64,000 nucleotides of DNA, taken from Balanoglossus misakiensis (Eukaryota > Hemichordata). Below are positions 38,776-50,506 of the stretch, piece after piece (position 1 is the stretch's first letter; the number at the start of each line of letters is the position of its first letter). The DNA lies in contig CM082592.2 of NCBI GenBank assembly GCA_040954595.2, positions 7,192,001-7,256,000 of the forward strand, read 5' to 3'. The position numbers and the translations under genes were made by a program. The notes beneath the pieces were generated by a model. That model saw nothing but the letters and a program-made list of their open reading frames with translations. It had not been told where the DNA came from and did not search any database.

Positions 38776-41700
38776 GGAGGAGGAGGAGGAGGAGGAGGAG
38801 GAGGACAACTGCAGGATGGAGACAAACTATATTCAAGTTTCCACCCAACAGTGATTAGAACAATTTGAGTGACTGCAATTTTCTTTTTCAAATTCAGCCA
38901 GGCCTCAATGTACAGTAGCCGTCTCTAACTTTGTCTGTCTCTATCTCCCTTTCTGTCTGTCTGTCTTCCTCTCTTTTTCATTTCCCCTTTCTTCTGTCTC
39001 TCCCTTGTCTCTCCCATCTCCCTCACCTCTCTCTCTCTCTCTCCCTCTCTCTCTCCCCCTTGTCAGGAGGGAGCTTTGTCACAGCTTAGCACATCAGTTG
39101 GCATACAAGTGGGGAGAAGACGGCTTGTTTGGACTGAGTGACAATGAGGCCAGACTGTGCTGTGCTCTTTCACTGTGGAATGAAAAGGATTCCATACTCA
39201 AGGAAAGGATGTATGGATTGATGCCAGTAAGTACAGAAACTTGTATTTTAAAACAAATTATAACCATCAAAGTGTTTCATACGCACACATCTTTTTTTTT
39301 TCTTTGCTACAATTCTTCATAGAGGTTGACATGCAACTCCCAAATAAGTTTTTAAGTGGTAACAATGTTCCCCCAATTTTCTCATGAAGGGTAACCATGG
39401 TGAGGACGTCAAAGAATGTTACTATTACCTTGACAACACTCCATCTCACTGCCACATGAGGGCGCTATACAAGTATCCCCAGAATGCATTTCCATACCAA
39501 GATCTGGCGGACACAAACACCAATAGAACAGTTCAAGAGCCAGAGTATGAGCTGGAGGACACCGGTAATCTTATTTTAAAAAATTCTGACATTTTTCTTA
39601 TTCCAGTTATGAGTAATGAGTATGCCAGCAGCAAATTGTTCCGTACCATATTTGCCAAGATATTGCTACCATTTATGCTAGTCAGAAAAAAGTTAAACAT
39701 CTTCAATTTTGCATATATTATTTAAATGAGTGTACTCTTACCACCCATGTGTCTTGATGATCAGTTCTGTGTTGATTCTTTTCTTTAATGAAGGTATATT
39801 TGATAACAGTGAATACTGGGATGTTGAGGCGGAATTTGCCAAGATGGATCCATACACGTTGCTATGCCAATACACCATCCACAACAGAGGTCCGGCAGAA
39901 AGCACCATTCATATCCTACCCACTGTTTGGTTCAGGTAAAGTTGTTGAAATTATTCAAATTTGAAATATTTTTGCCGGAGAGGTAGAATAAAAGAAAATT
40001 TTAGATAAAAATATCTAAATAATATCTTTTTATGTATTTGATTGCAGGAATACTTGGAGTTGGGGTGAAGATTTTGTTGATTATCCTCCATTGAAACCTT
40101 CCATGAAAAAGATGGATGATACTCTTGTGTTATGCAACCATGATAAACTAGGTACGGGTAGGTTTGTTTTTTTCATTTTTAGAGATTTGATGGGTATGGT
40201 TAAAGGAACAGTCAGGAACTTTAACTTTTAATATCAAAATCACCATGTGTTATGTCAATGTTACCAGGAAGAAAAATAAGGGCTGCAAAGCATTAAACAT
40301 GTAGAAATCAAGATTTATTATTCTGTTTTGTTTACAGGAGACTACAAGTGGCTGGTTGATTCGGGGCCGAATGGAGAGTTACCCGAATTACTGTTCACGG
40401 AAAATGAATCCAATATGGCCGTCCTTGACTGTGATTCACAAATGCCAGGAACAGATGAACACAAGGCATTCCTCTACACCAAAGATTCTTTTCACAGATT
40501 CATCATTAATGGTTTGTACATTTTTTATTTCCATTCAGATTTTTATATCGTAATGTCGTATTCTTTTGGGTACCCTCAACTAGCGAATGAAAGTGTACAT
40601 TTTGGTGTAAAACTATGCAGTTTAGTTTTGTATGAATACTATAAATCTCATTCCATTCCAGGTGAAACGAATGCAGTGAACCCTAGCAACACAGGAACAA
40701 AGTGTGCATCTCATTATGTTTGTAGTGTTCAACCAGGACGGTCTGTTGTCATCAGAACGTGCCTCACGGCTCAGGGCAACAGGGCGGTTACCTCAGAGAT
40801 TTTCAAGGAGCAGTTTGAACAGATTCTTCAAAGGAGAAGAAATGAAACAACTGCCTTTTATGAACAGGTAGCAAGAAGAGCACAGTGTAGATGAACAAAA
40901 TACTGTTTCTTGAAACAGATCTACAATTGTTATTTTAAGACAAGTGAATTTTTTCCTTCAGTGGGTCAACTTGAAATATGTTCTTCGTGATTTCTCTTGG
41001 CAGATTTTACCAAACACATTTTCACCACAAGAAGTTCAAATAGCAAGACAGGCATATGCTGGTCTTCTGTGGAGCAAGCAGTTCTACTTCTATGATGTAA
41101 AGCAGTGGCTCAGAGGTATGCTGGAAAACTTTAAGTTGTAGTATGGGCTGCTTGTCTTAGCTTTCTCCTGACCATCTCAAAGCAAATGGTCAGTCACTGA
41201 CAACTGGGGCAGACAAGTTTGTTTACTTCAGTGGTTTAGGGTCTTGAAACAATCTGAAAGTGAATGCAGAAATATAGACACGTTTTGGGAAGTCCATTCT
41301 ACTCATCAATCACATATTGCCATTTTTGAATTTACCTGGAAATATTGATCTTTCAGATGAAACAAGAACATCAAATCCTGAGAAAATAGAGTCTGTGAGG
41401 AACTCAGAATGGACACATCTTATCAATAGACACGTCATTTTAATGCCAGATAAGTGGGAATTTCCGTGGGTGAGTCTGACCACTGGTGTCGGCTGGGTAC
41501 ACACTTCACCTAACAAATAAAGTATAACCTGTCTAAACCGAACACTGGCCAATCTGGAAACCTGTCTACACTGAATACAAATGCCAGTCCCTTTTCACAT
41601 ATGGAATTCATGACCTTCTACACATTACTTTCGTTTGACAGTATGCATCCTGGGATTTGGCATTTCATGTGATTCCATTGGTGGATCTTGACCCGTGGTT

Positions 41701-44571
41701 CGCAAAGGAACAGCTTCTGCTCATGCTCAGTGATGGCTACATGCATCCCAATGGTCAGGTAGGTAGAGCGACAGTGAAAGTATTCTGTAATTCTCAGACC
41801 AATGGTTCTTGCGTTTCCATTTACCTCCATGAGGTTTAAAAACAGGAAAACAAAGAAACTGCACTTGACATTAAAGAAGAATTAAGAAAATGTTAATGTA
41901 AATTATTTTGGTTTGATTGGCAGCTTCCAGCTTATGAATATGCATTTAGTGACGTCAATCCACCAGTTCATGCGTGGGCATGTTTGTATGTCTATAAACA
42001 AACTGGTGACCGACAATTTCTGGCAAAATGCTTTCACAGACTTCTACTGAATTTTGGATGGTAAGTAAATCTGTTCTCTTGTCTTGCAGTAATTTTAACT
42101 TTTCCAGTTAAAACTGTCATTTCTTGCTTTCTACTTTTTATTTTTTACCAATATGACTCATGTTTTAGCCACACTAAACTCTTCTATCTCTGCCTAATTA
42201 AGGTGGGTCAACACCAAAGATCCCCATGGCAAGAACTTGTTCACAGGTGGTTTTCTTGGCCTGGATAACATTGCACCAATCAACAGATCAGAGAAGCCAC
42301 CAGGTGGAGGGGTAGTGATTCAGGTAAAAATCAGGACAATTTCAAACATCGATGAAACACTAAATCTTTTTTATGAATGGTGAAAATATTTTTCAACAGA
42401 GAAAAAGTGATCCTTTTACACATTGACTTGCAATATTCTCTCATCTCTGCATAACCTATTCTTTTCTCGTCCACTCCAGGCAGATGCAACTGGTTGGATG
42501 GCTTTCTACTCTCTCCAGATGTTAGAAATATCACTGGAACTGGCGAAGCACGATTCTCTTTATTCGGACATGGCCGGCAAATTCCTGCAACACTTCCTGC
42601 TCATCAGTGGTGCTATTAATAATCCCGCCACAGGTATGATGTGGAAGAGTTCTATTTTATAGAATGATTAGACATTTGTAAAGTGAGATGAAGCTTCATT
42701 GAACTTTGACCTTTGCTTGACTTCCAGGTCTTTGGGATAGAACTGATGGATTTTATTACGATAAACTATACAAGCATGCTGCTACTGCAGTTGATGACGG
42801 TGATGATGATGATGTCACACCTCTGAAGGTCCACTCTCTGGTTGGCATCGTGCCAATCTTTGCGTGCTGTGTGCTGGACAACCAGACGTTTAAATCTGTA
42901 CCTGCATTTCAGGAGACGCTTCGGTGGTTCGAAAACCACCACAAGGAGCTGGTGTCAGAGGTAATTACATGTAGTGTGTAGTGTGATAAGATTTGTGTCA
43001 TCAGGTAAGATTTCTCAGAGAGACAAATATCACGTTGGTCTAATGAATGCTTTACATCTCATGTTTCCTTCTCATCTGACAGATAGCAATTTCCAAAGAG
43101 GCTGATGAAACCAAACTGTTGCTATCGTTACCGGACAAAGATCAGCTGGAACAAATCTTGCAGTTTCTCTTCAGTGAGGAGGAATTCCTTTCTCCGTTTG
43201 GGGTCAGATCTCTGTCAAAGGTACTTATGAACCTCTGGGTGAACAGGTTTTAGTTTGGATGATGTAAAGCATTGTTATAATCGGCAAGGAAATGTATAGT
43301 TGATATGACTTATTTGGCATACAGCTGCCTGTCTACGTAATTCTCGTTTTCGACTAGTCCAACTTTAACATGGCATCAAATATCTTTCTCTAATATTCTG
43401 CTGTCAGGGGTTATCACTGCAGTAGAAAATACCAAAAACGAAGGAATAATGACAGAGAGATGTCATCTCTCAAAATTGCTTCCAGGTTCACAAGACACGT
43501 CCATTTACACTGGACACAAAGAATGATTCAAGTTTCTCACACGACTCTCAAGATGGAGCTTGCCTCAGTAGGGGAAAAGACGACTCGGGAGATGGAGAAA
43601 ATCACTTGCACAGCGTGTCGTACGCCCCAGGGGAGTCGGACAGTGGAATGTTTGGTGGGAATAGCAACTGGAGGGGTCCGGTTTGGTTCTGCAGTAAGTC
43701 TGAAATTCTATTTTGGAACATTCTGACTCTGAATGGTGTTTTTAGCTCACAGGTATTAGATTTCAGTTGTGAAAGTCAGTCTTGATAAGTTTATTTCCTT
43801 GGTTCACTTTCAAACTATTACCACAGCATGTGGTGAAGTAAAACACCATAGACAACTATCTCCCTCTCTCTCTCTCTCTCCAGTGAATTTCCTCATCATA
43901 GAGTCCCTCGTCTGCCTTGACCAATTCTACGGCGATAAAATCTTGGTGGAATTCCCGATAGGCAGTGGAAGAAAACTGAGGCTGAAGGACATTGCCAGAG
44001 AAATAAGCAACAAGCTGGTGTCCATTTTTCTACCCGATGATCATGGCAGACGGCCATGTCATGGTGAGTCTGCATGTATGAGAGAATTGTAAAAACCCTG
44101 AACAGCAAATAAGTATTGGTAGTTTTAGGGGTAAAGCCTCTGGTCCTATTTCTCTGTACATTGGGGTCCAACCATGGGCTTGAACCAAATCATGGTGGAA
44201 AAGGGGATTCAATATAAGCATGATTACTACCTGTACATCACAGATTTGAAAGACAAGAGTCAGTCTGATGTGCATCATTCTTGCATTTTCAGGAGATTCC
44301 AAGCGGTACTCTGAAGACCCCCACTGGAAGGAGCTGTTGTTGTTCCATGAGTTTTTCCATGGCGACACAGGCAGAGGGTGCGGAGCAAGGTATTCTTTGC
44401 CACAAAATTCCAGGCTTTTCCTTTCTAGTCGCCTGATGTAGTCAAATACCAGATAGAGATCATTTTTATGACAAGTTTAACAAAATCATCTCTATTTCTG
44501 TTTACAGTCATCAAACTGGATGGACAGCCCTGGTCATTAACTCCCTGAAGATGCTCCATGCTACGACTTAA
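38414..44571 (+). CDS. GH63-like (YMR196W / bacterial MGH1-like) glycoside hydrolase family protein
   Basis: Nineteen exons: 38414-38592, 39067-39226, 39390-39564, 39794-39935, 40048-40157, 40338-40511, 40662-40867, 41004-41115, 41357-41469, 41642-41758, 41924-42060, 42203-42323, 42480-42633, 42728-42960, 43083-43220, 43486-43693, 43884-44063, 44293-44389, 44508-44571; 939 residues, all phases consistent. Family blocks: [16 protein letters not shown] (41-56), [94 protein letters not shown] (811-825) and [21 protein letters not shown]. These match bacterial proteins of about 880 residues and yeast YMR196W, an (alpha/alpha)6 fold related to GH63. By analogy Asp462 and Glu906 are the candidate acid and base. 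No signal peptide, so a cytosolic enzyme is likely; the substrate is unknown. The vertebrate ER glucosidase MOGS is only distantly related. Confidence 0.9.
38607..38804 (+). repeat. Compound triplet microsatellite (GAT)n(GGT)n(GAT)n(GAG)n
   Basis: About 198 bp in intron 1 of the GH63-like gene, starting 14 bases after the exon 1 donor. Four blocks can be read: about 26 ATG/GAT units, 15 GGT, 15 GAT and about 10 GAG. Six-frame open frames over it (poly-Asp, poly-Met, poly-His, poly-Ser) are artefacts. Confidence 0.97.
38935..39064 (+). repeat. Pyrimidine-rich CT tract before exon 2 of the GH63-like gene
   Basis: Imperfect CT/CTGT repeats running up to the acceptor CCCCTTGTCAG. It forms an unusually long polypyrimidine tract for this splice site. 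Confidence 0.85.
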
Positions 44572-45024
44572 TTCAACCTCTCTGACAACTTGTAAATATT
44601 TCTTCATTTGTCTGGCAAGGAGCCAGAAAAACCATCAACTTTCAATGCTTTTACCTGCTGCTATATTTATAGCCAAGGGAACTTGTAGTCTCTATTTTTG
44701 TAAAGTTTTTACTTCCATACAAAAATATACACAGAAAATGTTTTTTAACAAACTGTTTTTAAATAGTATATGTTTTCCCTAATAATAACAATAAAATGCA
44801 TGAGGTACAGATATCAGTCTTTTGTCAAGTCTTGATCTTTTATATATTTCCCTTTGGATAGCAGTCACTCTCTGTCTTGATGAGTTTTAACAACTCTTCG
44901 CCAATACCAACATTTTCACCGTCGACTGCCTTTCAAAGCAGGGAAAACACGGGCACATTTACGTTTCCGTGGACAGAACGTTCACAAATAAAACTCTCAA
45001 GAAGAACAGGAACTACTTCCAGGG
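44572..45024. other. Convergent 3' region between GH63-like gene and ZMAT5
   Basis: 453 bp holding both 3' UTRs. The plus-strand poly(A) signal is clear; I see no canonical AATAAA for ZMAT5 on the minus strand here. Confidence 0.6.
44790..44795 (+). terminator. AATAAA poly(A) signal, GH63-like gene
   Basis: First AATAAA downstream of the stop (219 bases after TAA). Confidence 0.7.
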
Positions 45025-45981
45025 TCACCATCCCCATTCCGCAGTTTCAGAGAGTTCGTAACCCCCTGGTGGGGGAGGGAGCAACGATGGCGGAAGATTT
45101 GGAACTGTCTGCAGTGAGGGGGGAAGAGTGAACATTACTTCATCATCTTCTCTCGCTTTCTGAGCTGCTTTCTCGGGCTCGGTCTTCGGCCGTTTTTCTC
45201 TCTTCGCCAACCAGTCATCCAGTGAAAAATCTGTCTCTCCTCTCGGTCGTCTTCTTTTCTTGGCTGCACTGGCAAATTTGTGGTGCTCAATTTCTGCAAA
45301 ACAAAAAAATGAAATGATGTAATATGTGTTCAAATCCCTGCTACAATATACTAGACATCCTGTAGATGGAAATCAACAGAATCTATTTTCTATGATTTGT
45401 TTTCATGAATAAAGCCAGTAAGCAAACAATAGAATGCCCTTACCTGCTCTCAAAGCATCAAAGTCTGCATGTGAAAAATGTGAGAATCTACAGTTGGATC
45501 CAAAATGGCAGTCTCCTGTGGAAATAAATGATAAAAAAATTTGTTAGACTGAATTAGCACATTAGTTCAAAGAGCTATCAGATCAGCAGTACTGTGGCCT
45601 TGAAAGGTGTACATGTACTTCCATGTCAGAATAAATAGTGTTGGTGTAGATGACGCACTCCAGAATTGGTCTACACTTACTTGTTCGTGCAAATCTTTTA
45701 CATGGGGTCTTCTGCAACTCTTCCTCCAGTCTGGTGGCAGGGTCTGTCAAAATGAATGACATCATGCGTGAAAGGTCATTCCTGTACATCACAATATAAA
45801 AATGGTCATATTGAATTAGAATTTATGTGATTATACCAGCAATAGAATAATTACCTTTGAAATGGTCATAGTGTGACTTGACAAGTATTTGATGCTGTAT
45901 CCCATACAGGTGTTTCTTTCTGCTTGGGGGGTTATCCGGGAATGTCTTGTCGCAGAAATCACAGTAGTATCGCTTCCCCAT
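45025..45981 (-). CDS. ZMAT5: Zinc finger matrin-type protein 5 (U11/U12 snRNP 20 kDa)
   Basis: Minor-spliceosome component of the U11/U12 di-snRNP, acting in the nucleus on U12-type introns. Four coding exons: 45981-45855, 45743-45681, 45515-45444, 45293-45025; 176 residues (human about 170). The N terminus MGKRYYCDFCDKTFPD begins a matrin-type C2H2 finger (Cys7, Cys10, His24, His30). A CCCH finger follows, PCKRFARTRDCHFGSNCRFSH spanning exons 2-3 with spacing C-x8-C-x5-C-x3-H. The C terminus has a basic stretch (KKRRRPRGETDF), the motif DDWLAKREKR, and a Pro-rich tail LPPSLLPPPPGGYEL ending near WGW, as in vertebrates. A good acceptor (TTCTTGCAG) 21-25 bases before the ATG suggests an upstream non-coding first exon. 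Confidence 0.95.
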
Positions 45982-46889
45982 TCTTATAGCGTCCTATCCA
46001 ACTGCAAGAATCGATGACGATGGTGACAAAGTATGTATTGTCACTGTCAGATAATGATGCACAACTGTGTGTTACAGTTGTGTGTTGGCCCGCTCAAAGT
46101 GGGTTTACATCAGAAAGACCATTGATATACCAAGATTAATCTACCTTGGCCTGCTCAAAGTCAGGGTTTGTACCAGAAAGACCATTAATATATGAAGTGA
46201 TATTCAGTTCAATCTTGGTCCGCTCAAAGTGGCTTTGCATCAGAAAAACCATTGATATATGAAGAGTGACATTACAGTTCAATCTTGGCCCGCTCAGAGT
46301 GGGTTTGTACCAGAAAGACCATTAATATATGAAGAGTGATCAAATCGATCAACCCATGTGTCTGTCCCAGAAGTTGCAATAAATTTTCACTGATCAACAC
46401 TGAGGGCGCTGTATCGCGTACTTTCATTGCGTGCATTGAGATCATAAAATAGGTTTAGTCTGATGTTATTCTGTGATTACCTTACCGTTCAAATCATGGG
46501 CCGCGCACCAAGTTTACCCACAGGGATTATTTCTTTTGAATACAGTAAATTCATGAAATTATAGCGCGGATATGTTGTTGGTACGCACGTACGTGACCTC
46601 TGATTACCTTCAGCCTCCTCACATCACTCATAAAAGTCCGCCGTTAGTAAGTAGTGCAGACGAATTCGTTTGATTGATGAATAAAAGGAAGGACGCCAAC
46701 AAGGTTAATCATAATATTTGGCTTACTTGTTATTATTTCTACAATTATTGGGTAAAACATTGTCATTTTACCCATTCTGTGTTTGGGTTACAATGCGTAG
46801 TGATAGTACTGTATGTTCAGAGCAAACTTCTTCCGGTTCATCGCTGGACGCCATCTTAGGTCACTGTACGAACGTGAGAAAAAGTCATC
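45982..46889. promoter_or_regulatory. Divergent ZMAT5/UQCR10 promoter interval
   Basis: 908 bp between two head-to-head start codons. It includes the tandem repeat array, and a CpG-bearing segment at 46490-46660 that is the best promoter candidate. UQCR10 5' UTR lies just before 46890. Confidence 0.6.
46086..46345. repeat. Four-unit tandem repeat, about 65-70 bp per unit, upstream of ZMAT5
   Basis: Successive units each contain CTTGGCCCGCTCAAAGTGGG (or a close variant), then CAGAAAGACCATTGATATA. Starts lie near 46086, 46146, 46218 and 46284. Units differ at several positions, so the array is not recent. It sits in the likely 5' UTR intron or promoter of ZMAT5. Confidence 0.85.
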
Positions 46890-47344
46890 ATGCTAAGAAG
46901 CATTTATAACTCGCTGTTTAGGCGAACATCGACATTTGCTATGACGATTCTCGTCGGGGCTATTGTCTTTGAAAGGGTTTTCGATCAAGGAGGAGATGCA
47001 CTCTTCGAATCCATGAACAGAGGGGTGAGTTTCAGTGTCAAGTATTCTTAGACCGGTACGGTGGTTTGTTCACGTAGACACGTACTCTTGCCGGTTCGAC
47101 TTGTTCAGTAACACAACGAAAGGCCTTTAAGGGAATGAATGTGTTATGACTTCAGTACTGTACCCCGAAATCGTGCCCTTTGTTTTCGTCTAATCAGTGG
47201 ATTAACCAGGATGTAAGGAGACACTACAGTTTGATTCCTTCACATGCATTAACTGAGTACACGTCTCTTTTTCACAAACAGAAACTCTGGAAGCACATCA
47301 AGGATGATGTTTCGATGGAAGGTGCCGGTGATGATGACGAGTAG
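46890..47344 (+). CDS. UQCR10: Cytochrome b-c1 complex subunit 9 (complex III)
   Basis: Small inner-membrane subunit of mitochondrial ubiquinol-cytochrome c reductase, located near cytochrome c1 and the Rieske protein. Two exons, 46890-47024 and 47282-47344, 65 residues. The sequence YNSLFRRTSTFAMTILVG, then FERVFDQGGDALFESMNRG, then KLWKHIKDD matches the family throughout. One membrane helix lies at about residues 16-34. The C terminus is acidic (EGAGDDDE) and slightly longer than the vertebrate end. The start ATG precedes LRSIYNSLFRR. It is divergent from ZMAT5, as in the human genome. Confidence 0.96.
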
Positions 47345-47775
47345 AGACTGTTTTAAGGAACCTTTGTATTGTGGTGATAACTGTGTGATCCTGAAGTTCA
47401 ACATGACATTGTACTGTACAGCACTGAAATCTTGACAGAAATCCGCCATCAGGCATACACTAGGATTTGATATTGGCCAGCATTCTACAGGATCTGCCCT
47501 GGTGACTTGATGTTCGACGCAATGGCCAGCTGGGTGAAGATATTTCCAAGGATATAGTCTTTTTAACAAGCAGAACACTGACCGAACACCTAAATTCCTG
47601 TCATCTTGGTGCTAGCGAGATTCTCCGATTTGCAATCCATCTAGTCTATATGAACATTTTGCCACTAGACTATCTCAATTCACTGTATGCCTGATTAAAA
47701 AGCTATCACTCTATCTCATCCTCTTGTGTGAATACAAAATGTAGCATTCTTCTTCTCCACATTGTCATGTATTTA

Positions 47776-47781
47776 AATAAA
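47776..47781 (+). terminator. AATAAA poly(A) signal, UQCR10
   Basis: The hexamer lies 432 bases after the UQCR10 stop and faces the SLX1 signal about 32 bases away. Confidence 0.65.
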
Positions 47782-47812
47782 ACACCGAAATTCTGTTTTC
47801 AAATATTAAGAA

Positions 47813-47818
47813 TTTATT
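47813..47818 (-). terminator. AATAAA poly(A) signal, SLX1 (minus strand)
   Basis: TTTATT on the plus strand, 137 bases past the SLX1 stop. The SLX1 and UQCR10 transcripts would overlap slightly at their 3' ends. Confidence 0.6.
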
Positions 47819-47954
47819 AAAAGTTTGTTCCGTATACAAAAACCTATGGTTTATGGTATTTTCTTTTCTTACCAACACTGTCACATAAATAAGCATTAGA
47901 TCTGTATCTGTGATAAAGAGCTCTCTGATCCAGTCACACTATTCCACTGCTTTC

Positions 47955-49512
47955 TCAAACATGAAGCTCTTGAGTCCAGTGTTCATCATCTTCTGTTTCC
48001 TGTGACTCGCTCTGAAATGTTTAAAAAGGGCAATGTCAAAACTGTAAGGGTTTGGTGGAATTAAAAGAAAACTGTACATCAGTCAAGTTTAGCTGGGGAA
48101 AAGAACAGAAAAAGCCATGGACAACTATTGAAAGAAAGTTTAAAGCAGTTAACAACACTTCACTAATCAGCCTACAAGAACCATTAACTTGCACTAAAAT
48201 TGGTCTGGGGAACTATAGACAGTTACCAATAACTGGAGAAAAAAGGAAAGTATCTAACCTCCAGGTTGCCATAGCAACCATGTTTCTTCCTGACGAGGTC
48301 TCCCCACAGTACAACATTCTTGCAAGATGGGCACTTCCCTTCCACTGGCACCAAGAAGTCGGAGTTCTTGAGGAACTTCCTTGCCAGGCAGGTCATGTGA
48401 CAGACCATGGTGCATTGTGGGTACACACAAGTCATGGCTTCATCTGTCGGCTGAAAAAGAATGAAACTTAGAATTCTAATAATTAGGACTTGGTCATTAG
48501 GAAATGACCAGTTCATCCCAAGCTGTGGGTTAACCTCATTCTCAGTGGCGAAATCCTAACACAAGGGAAAAGGTACCTTCATCCTTTGCACACATGCTGC
48601 ACACCGCTTGTTTGACCTCTGGGTCAGAGGTACAAGGTCGTCATCTTCCCCATCACCCGACTTCTCCGCCTGACTCAGTGACCCCTGATCCTTCTTGTTC
48701 TTGACCTTGACACTCTTGACAGGTCCATAGGCTATTGGCATATGCGTTGGCGGGGCCAACTCAAGTTCAAAGTCAACTTTGTAGTCTTGCTTCAGCCACT
48801 GAATTGTCAGCGGTAGACGTTTCCACGGACCGACCCGCACCATGTTGCACATTATCCTGATGCAGTACTGAAACCGTGTTTCTTTCTTCTGCTTTCGAGG
48901 GAGGTGCCGCAGTCGCCTTGACTTGTCTGGGTGTTGCCAAGCCCACTCAAACTGTGAATTTTGAACAGAATGGTATCTTCACAACAGCATGTAGGTATAG
49001 GTGGTTCAAAGTGATCTAGGCCAAGCCATTGCCTAATCAATATTGCCAATTAAAATGTTAACTGAAGAATGATGGAATGGATTTTATCTTCCTACCCAGT
49101 CTCTTTGAACAGTTTACTTACCCTTAGGGCTGAAATATCATTTGGAAACCCATGGACAATCAAAACCATTTCCCTACACAACAAAAAAACAAATGTTACA
49201 GTTGGTCTATTTTTCGGCGCATGGGGGCGTATGTTGCTTGGGAGGTTTTGCATCTCAGTCAAGCTACGGAAATCCTGGTAAAAACACAGAGCAACGCCAC
49301 GCAGAGCTACGTCTATAATAAAGCTATATCAGGACTTACCATGGACCCTTCCCGCTGGTTCTGTACGCTCCTCCATATTTTGTTCCTTTGTTGTGTTGGG
49401 TGATACGTCTTGTCGGATTTACGGTGTAACCGATGTATGTACGACCCTTATACTTGGGATTTGTGCAGTACAACAGGTAACAACCATAAAAATGTTCGAT
49501 TTCTACAACCAT
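47955..49512 (-). CDS. SLX1: Structure-specific endonuclease subunit SLX1
   Basis: GIY-YIG nuclease that, bound to SLX4, cuts branched DNA including Holliday junctions and replication intermediates. Five exons: 49512-49340, 49173-49122, 48951-48577, 48450-48259, 48011-47955; 282 residues (human 275). The nuclease core reads [21 protein letters not shown], with GCY in place of GIY, YIG conserved, the catalytic-type Arg in NPTRR, and Glu77 in [10 protein letters not shown]. The C-terminal zinc-binding RING-like part has [20 protein letters not shown] and KCPSCK. Between them is an acidic, Lys-rich linker. The last exon adds an acidic tail ending in HWTQELHV. The start ATG was chosen because it opens directly before VVEIEHFYG with no upstream acceptor. 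Confidence 0.95.
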
Positions 49513-50506
49513 CGCTGTCCATATATCCGCTGCTCGCAGCTACTTCTGTTGACTAGGAGGAGCACGTCAGCATCCCCAGGCCCAGGCCACTGATAGTGAC
49601 ACACACACACACACACTTGAAATTGAAAAGGGCGCCCTCGTAGTTATGACCACCTAGCTCATTCAAGATAAGCGCGTGGTTCCCTAGCATACAGTTTGTA
49701 TGACATGCCCCGCCCATGTCATGTACATGTCAGAGACAGACTGTTTCAGTCCAGTTTAAAACCCCACTAAAAACCCAAGAACAGCAAAATAAATCACGTA
49801 AGTAGATATACACCGAGACATTTTACACGAATCCTTTTTTCACCCACGGCAAACACAAACCCGTTTTTTCACATAAAGCTTTCTCAGACTGGTTTACAGG
49901 CCAGAGGGACAGATGAGTCATTTTATGCACAAATGCGTTTATTCGATTCAAAAGGTGTATGCGTCATCTTCCACGTATCATGGTATTTCATGACTGGGAC
50001 AGAATAAAAAGCGTACAAATTATCAAGACATTCTTGAATTATATGATTAGCATTACAAACATGATAATTACAACTTGCACCTGATAGATATCACGGCATC
50101 ACGTCTCTTGTAAATTTCATTGTCAAAAATGTTCCTCAAAGAAAAGTACTCACTCAGAGAAAACCCTAAGGACACAATTTGCAAAAAGAGATTCTACGTG
50201 CCGATTATTACTACTTTACGATACTCATTACTAGTCACTATAGAAGCCAAGACAGACTGCCGAAAGTGTCGAATAAGATTGCGTGTAATTTAAACGTGTG
50301 CATTGTTCGAAACTGGCGAATTTCTTGATCCTTGTGGTGTGCTAAAACACTAGTAACTTGACGAATATGTGTGAATATTCTGAGAAAGGCAGTGGTCGGT
50401 TTAGGCGGCGTTGTTCTCGTTAAATTTTCAACACGGATTACTTCTCAAGAAATGGTCACTGAATTTGCTCTCTTGGAGAAAACGAAAAGATGACATTGTA
50501 GGCCTA
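49513..50506. other. Intergenic, SLX1 5' side to BTB gene 3' side
   Basis: 994 bp. CpG-bearing sequence with a CA tract (about 49600-49616) lies next to the SLX1 start and is its likely promoter. The BTB gene 3' UTR occupies the right part. No further gene seen. Confidence 0.6.

Noticed and set aside
38407-38891. Several overlapping open frames on both strands coding poly-Asp, poly-Met, poly-His, poly-Ser or poly-Ile
   Set aside because: All are translations of the triplet microsatellite in intron 1 of the GH63-like gene.
48052-48471. 139-codon plus-strand frame
   Set aside because: Antisense shadow of SLX1 exon 4.
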